The notes below the pieces were generated by a model. It was given only the letters and a program-made list of their open reading frames with translations. It was not told where the DNA came from and did no database searches. This document shows positions 19,533 to 33,129 of a stretch of DNA of 64,000 bases, in pieces. Within the stretch, counting starts at the first letter, position 1. Every line of letters begins with the position of its first letter. The stretch is from positions 1,798,001-1,862,000 of the forward strand of contig JANFNE010000003.1 of the NCBI GenBank assembly GCA_024867545.1, in the 5' to 3' direction. The stretch comes from Phytopythium helicoides (lineage: Eukaryota; Oomycota; Peronosporomycetes; Pythiales; Pythiaceae). The position numbers and the translations under genes are program-made.

Positions 19533-20666
19533 ATGTCATCTCACACGGCCAATGCTCCCTCCACCATGACGTACCGCTTCCTCGGCAACTCGGGCCTGCT
19601 CGTGTCCAAGCTCGGACTTGGTAGCTGGATGCAGTACGATGCAGAGGCCACCGTCGACTCATGGTTCGACGTCATGCGCACCGCATTTGAGCTTGGCGTC
19701 AATTTCTTCGACACGGCCGAATTTTACGGCAACGGACAAGCTGAAGAGCTTATGGGTGGAGCTATCAAGAAGGGCGAAGCCGACGGCGTCTGGACTCGCG
19801 AAGACCTCGTAGTCACCACCAAGATCTTCTGGGGCTTGTCTTTGGCTAATGCTGGGCCAAACGGTCAGGGTCTCAGTCGCAAGCACATCATCGAAGGCAC
19901 GCGCGCTTCGCTTCGGCGCCTGCAGCTCGACTATGTCGACGTGATTTACTGCCATCGCTCCGAGCCGTTCACACCCATCGAGGAGGTTGTTCGAGCTATG
20001 AACTATGTGATCGACAACGGCCTTGCGTTCTACTGGGGGACGAGCGAGTGGTCATCCGCCGAGATTAGAGAGGCGTGCGAGATTGCTGACCGCCTCCACT
20101 TGATCCGTCCGATCGTCGAGCAGCCGCAGTACAACATTCTCGAGCGAAACAAGGTCGATTTCGAGTTCGCTGACCTATACAAGGAGTGCAAGCTAGGTCT
20201 GACAGTCTGGTCGCCGTTGGGAATGGGCATCTTGACGGGAAAATATCGCAACGGTATCCCCAAGGACTCTCGTTTTTCCTCATCATCGCTCCGCTCATAC
20301 AATAAGGATTTTGAGCGCAAAGTAGCGATCGCGAACGAACTCGAAGGCGTTGCTGAACGAATTGGGTGTAGCTTGGCGCAGCTCGCAGTTGCGTGGTGTA
20401 TCTCGAACGAACACGTGTCAACTGCGATTCTCGGCGCAAGGAACGCAGCACAGCTCAAAGAAACGCTGAAATCCATCGCCATTGTGGACAAATTGACGCC
20501 GGAGGTCAAGTCCGAGATTGACGCGATAGTCAATTTTGTGCCCAAGCTTTCTGACCTGAACCCGACGGTGCTGGTGCGCGCGCGCCACCTTGGTATCGGG
20601 TACGAAGTCCCGGATGTGATCATGAAGTGGGGCAAGACCGACATCGCCAAGAACAACGAGGAGTAG
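19533..20666 (+). CDS. aldo-keto reductase of the voltage-gated K+ channel beta-subunit type
   Basis: 377 aa, one exon. The AKR barrel starts at MTYRFLGNSGLLVSKLGLGS. The catalytic tetrad is visible: Asp and Tyr in NFFDTAEFYGNGQAEE, Lys in VVTTKIFWG, His in YCHRSEPFTP. Kv-beta/AKR6-type features follow: FYWGTSEWSSAEI, IVEQPQYNILER, TVWSPLGMGILTGKYRNGIP and the cofactor-binding end STAILGARNAAQLKETL. It should use NADPH; whether it partners a channel cannot be told. The tail after residue 330 (LNPTVLVRARHLGIGYEVPD) extends beyond the usual barrel. Its stop is 111 nt from the tail-to-tail end of the ABC array. Confidence 0.88.
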   Translation: MSSHTANAPSTMTYRFLGNSGLLVSKLGLGSWMQYDAEATVDSWFDVMRTAFELGVNFFDTAEFYGNGQAEELMGGAIKKGEADGVWTREDLVVTTKIFWGLSLANAGPNGQGLSRKHIIEGTRASLRRLQLDYVDVIYCHRSEPFTPIEEVVRAMNYVIDNGLAFYWGTSEWSSAEIREACEIADRLHLIRPIVEQPQYNILERNKVDFEFADLYKECKLGLTVWSPLGMGILTGKYRNGIPKDSRFSSSSLRSYNKDFERKVAIANELEGVAERIGCSLAQLAVAWCISNEHVSTAILGARNAAQLKETLKSIAIVDKLTPEVKSEIDAIVNFVPKLSDLNPTVLVRARHLGIGYEVPDVIMKWGKTDIAKNNEE

Positions 20667-20777
20667 GAATCAACAACTGCAACGAGGTTAGCGAGGAGGG
20701 CTGATCACAAAGTATGTTGGTGTACATTCATTTCACGACTACATGCGCTTTCACATAGTCAATGAGATTTGCTCGCT

Positions 20778-23700
20778 CTACTTCTTCTGGTGGTTGATGT
20801 AGCGCAGCGCGAGGAGCGCAAGAATGCGGAAGAAGACGATATAGGCGATTGTGATGCCAAAGTCCATGGGGATGTCGTCGTACTTCATGCCAAAGTACTG
20901 CTCTGTGTAGCCCTTGAGAGTGATATGTCCGACTGTCTCGGGCGAATTGGCCATCGGCTGACATCCGAGCTGAGAGCTAACATTCGTGTACCGCTGGAGC
21001 TCGTCGTCCCAGGTCGGCTGCTCGTCGCACTTGGCAAACACCACAGCGACGAGGATCGACAACGTGAACCGATTCGGCACGATCTTGTACAACCAGGTGT
21101 AGCCGCCAGGAATTGCGTACGCCGGAGGACTGAAACCCATAAAGAGGAAGAAGACCGAGTTGACGAGCACGCCAATGATGGCAGCAACCTCCTCGCTCGG
21201 CAGTGCATAGCAGAAAAACTGACCCAAGTACGTCTGCATCATGACTAGCAGCGCCATGCAGAGCCAGAAGACAACGCCCTCAGCAAAGCCAGTAAAGCCG
21301 ACGAACGGGTAGAAGAACTACCGTGAAGACCAACGAGCTGAGCAGCACGAAAGGGATCTCGGCAAGCGTTGCGCCAATGAAGTAGTAGATGGCATTGTAC
21401 GTCTGCGATGCGCGCTCTCGGTAGTATGACGCTCGTTCAGCGCACGTCATGGGCAGCACGCTCTGGAACGAGATCATAGCTTGGAACAGCGATGCCATGA
21501 AGACCATGCCGATTCCGGAGTTCAATCCCTGGTACGACGCGTAGTCAGCTCCCACAAACACGATACCAAACAGCAGCGCGAGAAACAGTGCGACCACAAT
21601 ACGCGTCAAGTTGTATGACGGCGTGCGCCAGTACATGTTCATGAAGCGCACGACCAAGAACTTGAGCTGAGTCTTGGAGTCCGCAGCACGCTTTTCGCCA
21701 AAGACAAGCTCAGGTAGATCGGGCGAGGGACTCGTGACGCCTTCGCGGTACATCTTCTCGTCCATAATCTGCTTGACGCTGCTTTCGTTGTAGAACTTCA
21801 CAAAGTCACGGTCGTCTGCAACAGGGTTGCTGACACCAGCACCAATGCACTCCAACATCCACGTCGCAGGGTTGTATCTTTCTGGGAGAGGCACCACACG
21901 CGGAAGAGCCTCAAAGTAGTCAACCATGTTGCGGCAGTCCTTGCCCAGATCACCGAAGAACACCGTCTGACCACCACGCTTCAACAACAACAAACTGTCG
22001 AACAGGAAAAACACATCCGCCGAAGGCTGGTGAATAGTACACACAATCGTGCGACCAGAATCAGCCACCTTGCGAACACCATCCATGATCAACTTGGCAG
22101 ATCGAGCATCCAGTCCACTCGTCGGCTCGTCCAGGAAAATCACACTCGGCTGAGCTGCCAGCTCCACGCCGATCGTCAGACGCTTCATCTGTTCGACGGA
22201 GCTACCGCGGATGATCTGGTCGGCGATGTCACGCAGACCCAACAGATCCAGACATTCCTCGACCGAGTCGTATTTCACACTATCAGGAATACTGCTATCC
22301 TGACGAAGGAACGAGCTGAACGTCAGTGCCTCACGGATCGTCGCAGTCTCCGAGTGGATGTCCATCTGTTCACAGTAGCCCGTGCAACGTTGGATAGCAA
22401 GCGGTGTTGCAGGGTATCCGTTGAGCAGGATCTTGCCGGTGATCTTGCCGCCAGTCTTGCGACCAGCGATCACATCCATGAGCGTCGTCTTACCGGCACC
22501 CGATGATCCCATGAGAGCAGTGATGGACCCTGGGAGTGCGAAGCCACTGATACCCTTGAGAAGAGTCAATTGTTGCTTCGTGTTCTTGGGATCCGGGACT
22601 GAGTACCACAGATCTTCAAACGCAACGGTGACTGGAACAAAGTTCTTCTTCTGATCCTGCACATCAACAGCGTAGCTGCCCGATCCCGAGTTTTTTCGGT
22701 GTTGTTGCTAGCGTGTAGGAGTCTTCGGCCGTGGGTTCCGAGATGTCGACGTTCTCCGGACTCTCATGACGGTAGTACTCGAGTGTGAGGTACGACAGCC
22801 CCATGAAAAAGAAGTAGATACAGATGATGTAGATGAAGCCATACGCGATCCAGACCTTGTCAGTCACGATGTCGAAGAGACCAAGGTAGTATTCGCCCAT
22901 ATATAACCCGCCGTACTGCTCGCAATAGTTGACGCCACCGTATTCACAAACATCGAATCGAGGTGATCGGTACTCGTTGACAGCCAAAGCCTTCACAGCC
23001 CACGACAGTGGACTAATCCAATGCAGCCAGATAAGGTAGTCTGGGATCTGGCTCTTCGTCACAATGAAGCCCGCGAAAATCACGAACAGCAAGATAGAGA
23101 CCATGCCAAACGGCGTCGCAACATTGTCACTTGGGAAAAAAGCGGCGATGAAGAAGAACCACATACCCATTGCCAAGTTGCAAAGCAATACCATAGCTTC
23201 AAAGATAAAGAACTTGCCAGCGTCTGCTTCAAAGCCACAGATCCAATAGATGAGGCAGCCGAAGACGATAGTCTCCATGATAGCCATGGGAATCTGTGCA
23301 ATTGAGTTGGCCAACACGTATGAAAGTGTCCGGTAAAAGTTCGCCCCACGCTGCTTGTAGAAAATGTCGCGCTCGATAAAGTAGGTAGGAATCTGCGACG
23401 CCTGACCCATGGACAGGAACATGACGGACGAGAAGATGACACCCATGACGACAGCCACTTGTGTCGGGTCAAAGTTCGAGAAAACCGAGCAATACAGCAG
23501 ACCCATAACCAAGATCATGAGCAGCCGACCGAAGACGAATGGTTTGTTCCGGTAGATGATCATGAGCTGTCGGCGCATTACTGTCGTCGTGCCCTCCCAG
23601 AAGGATTGGTGGAAACGCGGGACCTCATCCATATGAATCTCGACGGTTTCGAGTAGTTCCGGATCGTGAGGAAACTCGATCATCCGCAGCATATCTTGAT

Positions 23701-24885
23701 GAATTTCAGAGTCGCGGAAGCGCTCCGCGTACTCGCACGGAAGTCGGGGATGTTTTGCTGTCCCGGTCGGCTGAGCTTCTCATACTTGTACTGTTCGTGA
23801 GTCCCCAAGTCCAGGAGATAATCGGCGATATCACGCTCCGGAGGGCAGTGGAATCCGAGGCGCTCAAAGTAATCCACCACTCGGCTACATGGGCCATGGT
23901 ACATGAGCTCACCCGCGTTCAGGATCATTACATCGTCAAAAAGCGCAAACACCTCAGGAGCCGGCTGCAGTAAAGCGATCACAACTGTCTTGTGCAGCTT
24001 CTTGGCCACGCTACGTTGCGTTGTGATGATATCGTACGTCGCGGCACTGTCCAGACCCGTGCTGATTTCGTCCATGAAGGTGATGTACCGCGTGCCAAAC
24101 TCCATTTCGCCCGTAGTCACCCGCTTGCGCTCACCGCCAGAGATTCCGCGAAGCATCGCGTCCCCCACAATGGTGTTTTGGCACAACTGGAGTCCGAGCT
24201 GCTCGATGATCACTTCGGGGTAGTGGTCGAAGATTGCGTTTGCTGCTTGTAGTGCTTCAGCATTTTGCTCTGGCGTACCGTGTGATAGCAGCTCCTTTCC
24301 GCGTCGTGATAGCTCCCCACCACAGAAAATATGAGCAAACTCGAGTGTCTCCTTGACAGTCAGCGTGGCCGAGTGCTTGTCTCGCTGGTTCACGTACGCC
24401 ACGAACTGTGGAAGCTGCTTGATGATGCGGTCTTGCGGTACATTATTGTAAGTGATGTCGCCCTCGATCTCGATGTTGCTCTTGACAGGAAAGCGTCCGC
24501 TCAGCAGCTTCATGAGTGCGGACTTGCCGGACCCGGGCTGGCCCAGCAGCAGCGTGATGGTTCCTGGCCTGAACATCCCGCTGATGTTTTTGAGAATCTC
24601 TTTGCGGACAACTTGCTTCTTTGGTCCCGCAAAAGTCTTCTTGAGCGAGTTGGGAATCGTCGGGAGCTCGTGCTTCGCCCCTCCATCAGCCACGACGATG
24701 TCTGCTGTGCAAGACAGATTCTTGAATCGCACATCCATCTGGGGTAGTGCTCGTCCGAGTGCAGCCTCGATCTTGGTGGCCATGAAGTCGTGGAGCACCT
24801 CGGGTCCCTGTGCCATGAGGGCAGCACCGGATTCAAGTCCGAGCTCGGCCGTCCCTGCCGTGTCGTCGTCCGAAGTGCCTGCCAT
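20778..24885 (-). CDS. PDR-type ABCG transporter, unit A; three frameshifts
   Basis: About 1368 aa in the order NBD1-TMD1-NBD2-TMD2. NBD1: LLLGQPGSGKSALMK (Walker A), GISGGERKRVTTGE, MDEISTGLDSAAT. NBD2: MGSSGAGKTTLMDVIAGRK, TGYCEQMDIHSE, SSVEQMKRLTIGVEL, FLDEPTSGLDARSA. The C-terminus is LRYINHQKK. PDR proteins export lipophilic compounds across the plasma membrane. The start is MAGTSDDDTAG at 24885. Single-base breaks: one missing near 23752-23756, one extra in the T6 run 22691-22696, one extra near 21318. It is the most diverged unit of the array, closest to G (shared AAIIGVLVNSVFFLFMGF), but its NBD2 is nearly identical in DNA to the others. It is last in transcription direction. Confidence 0.88.
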
Positions 24886-25509
24886 CTCGGTCAGCTTGGC
24901 TTGATGCTTGGAAGTCGAAATGAGAAGTGAACATCCTGCTCGCGATCGTCGTTGCGAACACTCCAGATACGTGGTGGACTGCGAGCAATGCGTGTCGCGG
25001 TGGTGCGCATGAGGGGCCGTGGTAGCAGAAACATCGCGCGGTAAACCTTGCAGCATACGAAAAAGTCGATCTGCCGATTTTGAAAGCGGGGCGTCATCGC
25101 CATCGACCGAATAAACCCAAATTAGTCTCCTTAAGCACACCTAAAATTGATTGAAAGATGTAAACATGCGATTTTCACTTCAACTTGGACCAAAATAGTG
25201 GATAGGCTTAGTTTGGGTGGTCACGTGAGCAAAATCACTGCCAGCGCCTACTATAGAAACGCGGTGCTAGGAGACCGCAGCAGCATTCGACATGAAGGTG
25301 CGAAGGGAAAAGTGCACATGGAGGGAAGGCCGATACGGTTGAATCAGCCGTGATTGTGCTCCAGTTCGTGCTCGGCTCATCCTCGCTGACACTCCTTGGC
25401 ATCAACATGTCAGTGCACCAAGAAACTCACTCAACAAGGAGCTGTAGCTTCAACGAGAATATATACACACTCGCATGCAAAACACGGAATGCAAGGCACT
25501 CGCCCATGC
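24886..25509. other. spacer B-A (0.62 kb)
   Basis: 3' end of unit B and promoter of unit A. A moderately AT-rich stretch lies at 25140-25260. No gene is seen. Confidence 0.5.
24911..24926 (-). promoter_or_regulatory. Inr-like core promoter of PDR unit A
   Basis: The minus strand reads TTCTCATTTCGACTTC, 26-41 nt before the ATG at 24885. The Inr part (TCATTTC) is good; the flanking part is weak. Confidence 0.45.
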
Positions 25510-28500
25510 CTATCTCTTCTGGTGGTTGATGTAGCGCAGAGCAACCAGCGACAGCACCAAGAACAGACCAATGTACCCGATCACGATCCCGAAGTTCTTG
25601 GTGATGTCGTCGTACTTCATGCCGAAGTACTCCTCCGTGTACTCCTTGATTGTGATGTGGCCGACGTCCACAGGAGAGTTTGCCATCGGCTGGCATCCGA
25701 TCTGAGAGTTGACATTCGTGTACTCCTGCAGCTCCTCGTTCCACGTCGGCAGCTCATCACAGTTCGAGAACACGACCGCAATGACAATTTGTAGCGGAAA
25801 CTTCTGTGGAGCAATGTCGTACAGCCACGTGTAGCCGCTGGGAATGGCGTACGCCGGCGGACTGAAACCCATGAAGAGACCGAAGATGGAGACAACGAGC
25901 ACACCAATGATGTTGGCGACTTCCTCACTCGGCAGAGCGTACGAGCAAGCCTGACCCAAGTACGTCTGCAGAAGAGTCAGTAACATTTGTGCCAACCAAA
26001 AGACGAAGAAGCTCTTGGCGCCGGTGAAGCCGACCATCGGGAAGAAGATCGCCACGAACACCATCGAGGACGAAGCGCGACGTACGGAATCTCGACCACA
26101 CTCGAGCCGAGCCAGTAGTAGAACGCGTTGAACGTCTGTGAGGCACGCTCGCGGTAAAACGAGGCACGCTCAGTCGAAGCAAGCGGCAACACACTCTGGT
26201 ACGACAACATCGCATTGAAGAACACGGCCATGAACACCATACCGGCACCCGAGTTCAGACCCGAGTACGAATCGTAGTCAGCGTCTACGAAGATGATACC
26301 AAAAATTAGAGCAAGCATAATAGAAGATGCGAAGCGAGTCAGGTTGTACGTCGGCGTGCGCCAGTACATGCGGAAGAAACGCTGCATCAAGAACTTCAGC
26401 TGTGTCTTCGAATCAGCAGCACGCTTGTCACTGAATACGATCTCAGCATACTTGCTCGACGGAATAGCCACACCATCCTCAGCCAACGTATCCTCTAGAA
26501 GCTGGTGGTATGGACTCTCGTTGAACTTGGCCACAAAGTCCGTCGCATCACCAGCCGTGTTGCCGACACCAGCACCAATGCACTCCAACATCCACGTCGC
26601 AGGGTTGTAGTGTTCCGGAAGTGGAGCCACACCAGGAATCGCCTCGAAGTAGTCAATCATGTTGCGGCAGTCCTTGCCCAGATCACCGAAGAACACCGTC
26701 TGACCACCACGCTTCAACAACAACAAACTGTCGAACAGGAAAAACACATCCGCCGAAGGCTGGTGAATAGTACACACAATCGTGCGACCAGAATCAGCCA
26801 CCTTGCGAACACCATCCATGATCAACTTGGCAGATCGAGCATCCAGTCCACTCGTCGGCTCGTCCAGGAAAATCACACTCGGCTGAGCTGCCAGCTCCAC
26901 ACCGATCGTCAGACGCTTCATCTGTTCGACGGAGCTACCGCGGATGATCTGATCGGCGATGTCACGCAGACCCAACAGATCCAGACACTCCTCGACCGAG
27001 TCGTACTTCTTGCTGTCCGGGATAGAGCTGTCCTGACGAAGGAACGAGCTGAACGTCAGCGCCTCACGGATCGTCGCAGCCTCCGAGTGGATGTCCATCT
27101 GTTCACAGTAGCCCGTGCATCGGCGGATCGACAGATCGGTCGCGGGGTATCCGTTGAGCAGGATCTTGCCGGTGATCTTGCCGCCAGTCTTGCGACCAGC
27201 GATCACATCCATGAGCGTCGTCTTACCGGCACCCGATGATCCCATGAGAGCAGTGATGGATCCTGGCTTGGCGAAACCACTGATACCTTTGAGAAGTGTT
27301 AGCTCCTGCTTTGTGTCCGAGGGATCCGGCACCGAGTACCACAGATCCTGGAAAGCGACAGTGACTGGCACGAAGTTGCGTTCCTGAGACTCGACAATCA
27401 CAACATGGTCGGCATCGACACTGAGGGAGTTCGGAGCACTGTTCTTGGGAGTCTCGGCGAGCTTGTACATCTCGGAAGCATCCTCGATGACCTTCTCGGA
27501 GACATCGACGTTCTCGGGACTCTCGTAGCGGTTGTACTCGAGCATAGCGAACGTGAGGAAGACAAAGAAGCAGTAGATGCAAATGACGTAGATGATGCCG
27601 TAGACGATCCAAGTCTTCTCAGTCTCGAAGTTGAAAAGTCCGAGGTAGTACTCTCCCATCTTGAGACCGTACTTGGTGCAGTAGTCGACACCATCGTAGA
27701 CGCAAACGTCCATGTCATCCGCGCGGTACTGGTTGATAGCAACTCCACGAAGTGACCATGACAGCGGACTGATCCAGTGAGCCCAGATGAGATAGTCTGG
27801 AATTTGGTCCTTCGTGACGATGAAACCAGCAAAGATGATGAAAATGAGCACAGACACCATACTCAACGGGGTAGCGACACTGGTGTTTGGGCAAGAAGCA
27901 GTGATGAACATGAACCACATGCCCATCGCCAGATTCGTGATGTACAAAATGACCAAGAATATCAAAAAGTTTTCGACATGCGATGAGAATCCGCAAACCC
28001 AGTAGATCAGCGAACCGAAGATGATGGTTTCACCCAGAGCCATTGGAAACTGACTGATCGAGGTCGCCAAGACATACGACGCTGTTCGGAAAAAGTTGGC
28101 ACCACGCTGCTTGTAGAACACTTCGCGCTCCGCCATATAAGTTGGCACTTGCGAGGCTTGACCCATCGAGAGGAACATAATCGAAGCAAACATGACGCCG
28201 ACAACGACTGAGATTTGCGTCGGGTCGAACTGATAGAATGTTGTGCAGTACAACAGACCCATGACCACGATCATGAGGAGTCGACCGAAGATAAACGGCT
28301 TGTTACGGTATGTGACCATGAGTTGACGTCTGAATAGGGTCATCGTACTCAACCAGAACGACTGATGAAACCTTGGCATCTTTGCCATGTGCTCGTCAGC
28401 ATTTCGAAGAAGGTCTGGACTGCATGGCGTATCCAATGCGTTCAGCATCTCCGAGAAAATCACAGACTCTCGGAAATGCTCAGCATACTCGCTCGGAAGA

Positions 28501-29639
28501 CGAGGGTGCTTTTGTCTTGGATGCGAAAGCTGCACCTGGTAACGGTACTGCTCGTTTGTACCGAGATCCAACAAATAGTCGCCCAGATCACGACTAGCCG
28601 GACGACGGAAACCCAAACTCTCGAAGTAGCTCTCCACAGTATTCACAGGACCGTGGTACATCAGCTCACCCTCGTTCAAGATCATCACATCGTCGAACAG
28701 AGCCAACACCTCCGGAGCCGGTTGCAACAAAGCGATCACAATCGTCTTCCGAAGCTTCTGAGCGATGCCACGCTGCGTGCTGATGATGTCGAACGTTGCC
28801 GCACTGTCGAGACCAGTACTGATCTCGTCCATGAGCGTCATGTACTTCATGCCAAACTCCATCTCACCAGTGGTGACACGCTTGCGCTCGCCACCAGAGA
28901 TACCACGAACCATCGCATCACCAACAATGGTGTTTTGGCAAATCTCAAGACCAAGCTGACGAATAATAAGGTCGGGGTAGTTCTCGAACATGGCCTTGGC
29001 AGCCGCGAGAGCACGCGCGTTGTCTTCGGGAGTGCCATTGGTCAACAACTCCTCACCACGACGAGAAAACTCGCCACCAGTGAACCTGTGAGCGAACTCC
29101 AAAGTCTCCTTGACAGTCAACATCGGCAAATGTTTGTCCCGCTGATTCACATATGCCACGAACTGAGGCAACAACTTCACAATGTCCTTGCGAGGCACAT
29201 TGTTGTACGTCACATCACCCTCCATCGTGATATTCTTCGTCATCGGAAACCGACCGCTCAACACCTTCATCAAAGCAGACTTTCCCGAACCAGGCTGACC
29301 CAGAAGCAGTGTCAGCGTGCCGGGACGGAACGTGCCACTCACATTCTTGAGGATCTCCTTGTGGACGACGCGTTTCTTGGGACCGGCAAGTGCCTTCTTG
29401 ACGGTGTTAAGAAGCGTCGGAAGCTCGAACTTGGATCCATCAGCCTCGGCGACGACGATGTCGGCTGTGAGCGATAGGTTTCTGAACCGGACGTCCATTT
29501 GTGGCATGGCTCGTCCTAGAGCAGCTTCGATCTTGTTGGCGACGTGTTGGTGGAGTGCGTCGGGTCCATGGGCCATGAGACCATCAGCGGAGTCATAGTT
29601 GAACTCCTTGTGCGCCTCGGGCGTGTCCGTGTCCTCCAT
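25510..29639 (-). CDS. PDR-type ABCG transporter, unit B; one frameshift
   Basis: About 1376 aa. The N-terminus MEDTDTPEAHKEFNYDSADG is shared with unit E. NBD1 Walker A is GQPGSGKSALMK, with GISGGERKRV and MDEISTGLDSAATF; NBD2 has GSSGAGKTTLMD, SVEQMKRLTIGVEL and FLDEPTSGLDARSA. TMD1 carries FSSHVENFLIFLVILYITN, and TMD2 ends LVALRYINHQKR. The only break is one missing base near 26074-26078, in the loop VEIPYVAL|SSMVFVAIFF of TMD2, so this is the best-preserved unit after D. The linker between TMD1 and NBD2 (SEKVIEDASEMYKLAETPKN) is common to B-E. A core promoter lies 52-69 nt upstream. Confidence 0.92.
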
Positions 29640-29690
29640 TACCTCTGGTTTGAGTTAGCGACGAGGAGAGACTGGAATGTTCGGTGGCCG

Positions 29691-29708
29691 GGAAATTCTT
29701 GAATGAGT
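29691..29708 (-). promoter_or_regulatory. oomycete Inr+FPR core promoter of PDR unit B
   Basis: The minus strand reads ACTCATTCAAGAATTTCC: Inr CTCATTC plus AATTT flanking element, 52-69 nt before the ATG at 29639. Confidence 0.7.
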
Positions 29709-32700
29709 TGCTTTCATAACAAACAAGGTCATGCGAATCACGTTTACTCGATGCTGTCACGGCAGGTATCATCCTATGAATCTAAATCAGTCGTTTTGGG
29801 GTCGCTTTGTGTGCGTATATTAGCTGAAGCAAAACCCAACGTACTGAATATGAGGAGTGGTGACACTCCTGTTGACTCCCACATCGATTATGCCGTGCAT
29901 TCGGCACATGACACGATCGTCCGAGTGAAATGCCATCATCTCTAGTAACTGGAATCAAGTCACTGTTGTTGAGTGATCAAGAGATTTGTGTCCAATATGC
30001 TCTGGGCCAGCTACTGTATTGGATCTGAAGCTCTGCTCACTGCTGTGTATCTGGAGTTGTTGATGTCGTTGATTCGCATCGCTCCACCTCCCAACTGAGC
30101 CGTCATCAACCATACTCGTAATCGAGGACGCCACGCTGCGGCGGGAGGCACTCAACCCGCCAACACCGACTATCCTTTCCAATGTGGCTCTCGAAGGACA
30201 TGGTCACTGTTCTGCCGCCAACGCTTGCTGCCGTTCGCCTGACTCGAAAGGAGTACTCTACATGTTGGAAGCGGGCGTTGACGGAATTTATACTAACTCT
30301 GTCGGGGTTGCTGGACGCTTAGACGCTAGAAAGACCCACGACTCCGTTCTCCATTGCCCCATCGCAATGCTTGAGCACTCACCGCGACGGTCGCTGCGGC
30401 CTAGCTTGTTCTATCCAGGATGGTCGCGCTACCGTTAGCATTAAGGCCTTGGTTCCCAACGTCGTATCTTACGACATAAGTCAATGGACTGCGATCGATC
30501 GCTTTGTTTCTCATTTGCACGGAGTGCCTGGAATCCAGCAAGGAGCTGAACGTCATGTAGATTGTCTTGGTGGCGCGAAGACGCTGCTGGAGTCCTCGGT
30601 CACGTAGAAGGCTTGCCGAGAGCTCATTGGTTGTATCGTGGATGCCTACCCACAGGTTCGCAAGGCTGCCTCCTCGCTTTGCTCCCCTTTGGAATACAAG
30701 TGTCGAGTCCTGGATGCCCACTAGACCGTTGGAAAGTAGAGGGTGCCGTCCCTCCTTGTTCATCATGCTTCACATACACTTTGCAAATAAAAAGGGAGGG
30801 ATGTCATCAAAGCGTGAGGACTTCAACTTGCGAGGGCGAGGCATTCGACGCCAAGCTCTCTTCTCCTCAGTTGGCAAGTTTCAAGATGGAGCTCAAGCGA
30901 TTGCTCTCTGCGGTCCACGACCCAGGGCCACGCGTTTGAGGATCCACCGCGCGAGAAGACCAAGGCGAAGATTCACCCTCTCGTGATCAAGAGCAGACCC
31001 ACGGCTCAGCTGGACCCAGGCATTCGCGAAATCCAAGCACCTCGCCTCGGCTTCAGCTGTGCTTACACGCTCCAGATCTTCATGGAGGTTAAAGCGGCGG
31101 CTCTATCAGACGCTAGCGAAAACCAAGCTGCGTCTATCTGCTACTGTCCAGCCACGCTCGAGAGCTGCGTCGATGAGCGAGTGTCGTGCGCAAGCGAAAA
31201 CCAAGCAACGCGCGCGACGTTCTGCTTGACGACTTCAGCACGAGAGCGCCGTCGAGGGGACACGTCTTCGTAACTTCGGTCGACATGCGCAGCCAGCCAG
31301 CTTCTTCGCGGACTACAGCGGGGCGTCATTAAGACGTATGCGGTCGAGCAGACTCTGATCTCTCACCGCGCGGCGCAGTGTTCCGCACTCGCCGTGAAAG
31401 CTACAAGTATCTAGTTAGATATAGTGTAGCTACTGTGGTATTAAGGCTTCGCTTGATATCAAAGCTGGGCGAGCTATTGCTGCTCGCGAGCACTCGGCAC
31501 TTCGATGCTTCCGACCACAAACGACACCAATCCGACTCCGATATGGACAAGCCCTGCTCAGTACTCCAACTAGGCTGCTCGCAACGCTGCACACTACAAT
31601 CGCAGCTGCTGAGAAACTACCCGACTCATTGCAGACAGTGCCCGAGATACCTTCCAAACTGACCGGCGACCCTCAATCGTTACATCTACGTGGATTTGCA
31701 CTTCCCGGTGTAGGTCCATGCGCACCTGGATCAACACATGCGAGAAATTCGTCCATGCAGTTGCTGAAGCATTGGATCGGGCAGCACCGAGCGGTACTAA
31801 AGCAGCAGTGCTGTGACTTCTGAGACTTGTACCTGTCCCTATGAAATCCGCCTATCACACCAATTGGTTCGTGCAGCGCTGTGAGCGTTCACGACATACG
31901 ATGCAAATATTGGAAGTGTCAGTGACCAGTGCTATTTGGTCAAGATACAGATCAACAGCCTTGGTCCAGTCAGGGGGCTCCTCAGGCAAAGTCAAAACTC
32001 ACTTGAAATTCGCGGCGACAACAAACCTGCCTTACCACGCCCTTCATGCGACGTGGAAATACATTCTGGTTTGGCCCCCACTTCGAGTCGTCCGACACGG
32101 AAACCCTGGTATTTGTAAGCATCTGCTTGAACGTCTCAGGCACTGGACTGTATTGGATCTCATGCCTCAGCAGCTGAAAAGAGCGGCTGTTCTATCTCTG
32201 CTCTTGCAAACGCGCCAACTCTCATCCTTACTCGCGAAAGTTAAGATCGCGTCGAAACAAGTTCTCATTATGTACCAACATCGTCGGTCTGTGCGCCGTT
32301 GCATGCTTGATCATTTTGAAAGCTCTGGAATCACATGAAAGCCCACTACTGAAGGAGTTGGAGTTTAGTCATAAAGTTCTCATTCCGCGTTGCCCTGATG
32401 AAGCGAACAAACAGATGGTAAGGGCTGGAGTGGCTATTGCGACTCGCAATTTGCGAGAGCGATCTGATCACCACAAGCGTTGGGGAGATTCGCTGGTTTG
32501 TTGTCATCCTAGTGTCATTGGGTCCGACGTGGGTTGCAGCAATAGACATTGTGCTTTTCTTGAAAAGTACCCAGTGTCCCGCGGTGTCGCTGCACCATGG
32601 AATCGATTCCCGGTTGTCAGCATAAACAGGAGGTTACATTTTTTTTTCTGGTGCTGGATGAATCACCATTCGTGGTGTGCAGTGCCCTACCACCTCGAGC

Positions 32701-32932
32701 TAGAGGAGAAAAAATGCGTGGAAGCAGAAGGATACGAGGAAGATAGGGAAGTCGCCCGTAAGGCAGAGGTCTTTACTGTGCTTCGCCTTTGAGTTGCCGA
32801 GTGGGGAGCCGAGCAAGTATCGCGATGCTTTCTGCACATTGCGACCTTGAATTCCATTGGTTGTCTCATGACTTACTCGAAAATATCGGTATACCGGTAA
32901 AATATTGTACTGGAATTATTCTGGATTGGCTA

Positions 32933-32986
32933 TGACTTCCAGGCAATTCTTCTTCTAAATGAATCCAATACACTACCTGGAAGTCA
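32933..32986. repeat. inverted repeat, 11-bp arms
   Basis: TGACTTCCAGG (32933-32943) and its perfect complement CCTGGAAGTCA (32976-32986), separated by 32 nt of AT-rich sequence. Confidence 0.7.
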
Positions 32987-33129
32987 ATTAATTATATAAT
33001 TCATAAATAAAATGAACAACCAGGTACCCAAAATATCGGAATTAAATATCCATAATTTGATTCAATTCGTAAATGAATTATGGTTTTCAACGTGACTACC
33101 TCGAGGTCTAGTGAATTCAATATCGTTTT

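Noticed and set aside
28365..29477. Long plus-strand open frame (about 370 codons) opposite PDR unit B NBD1; similar ones opposite all units (for example 41470-42357, 49467-50387, 52280-53311)
   Set aside because: They are mirror images of the conserved NBD coding strand, recur only because the paralogues are similar, and have low-complexity Arg/His/Leu text with no domain.
30401..30766. Minus-strand frame in the C-B spacer (text such as GRHPLLSNGLVGIQDSTLVF)
   Set aside because: Looks slightly protein-like but matches no domain I know, lacks a promoter, and lies in a region where all other frames are broken.
31936..32118. Possible Copia-type RNase H fragment (LEIRGDNKPALPRPSC)
   Set aside because: Only the short GDN..AL resemblance; no neighbouring reverse transcriptase or integrase text and no LTRs could be found by eye.
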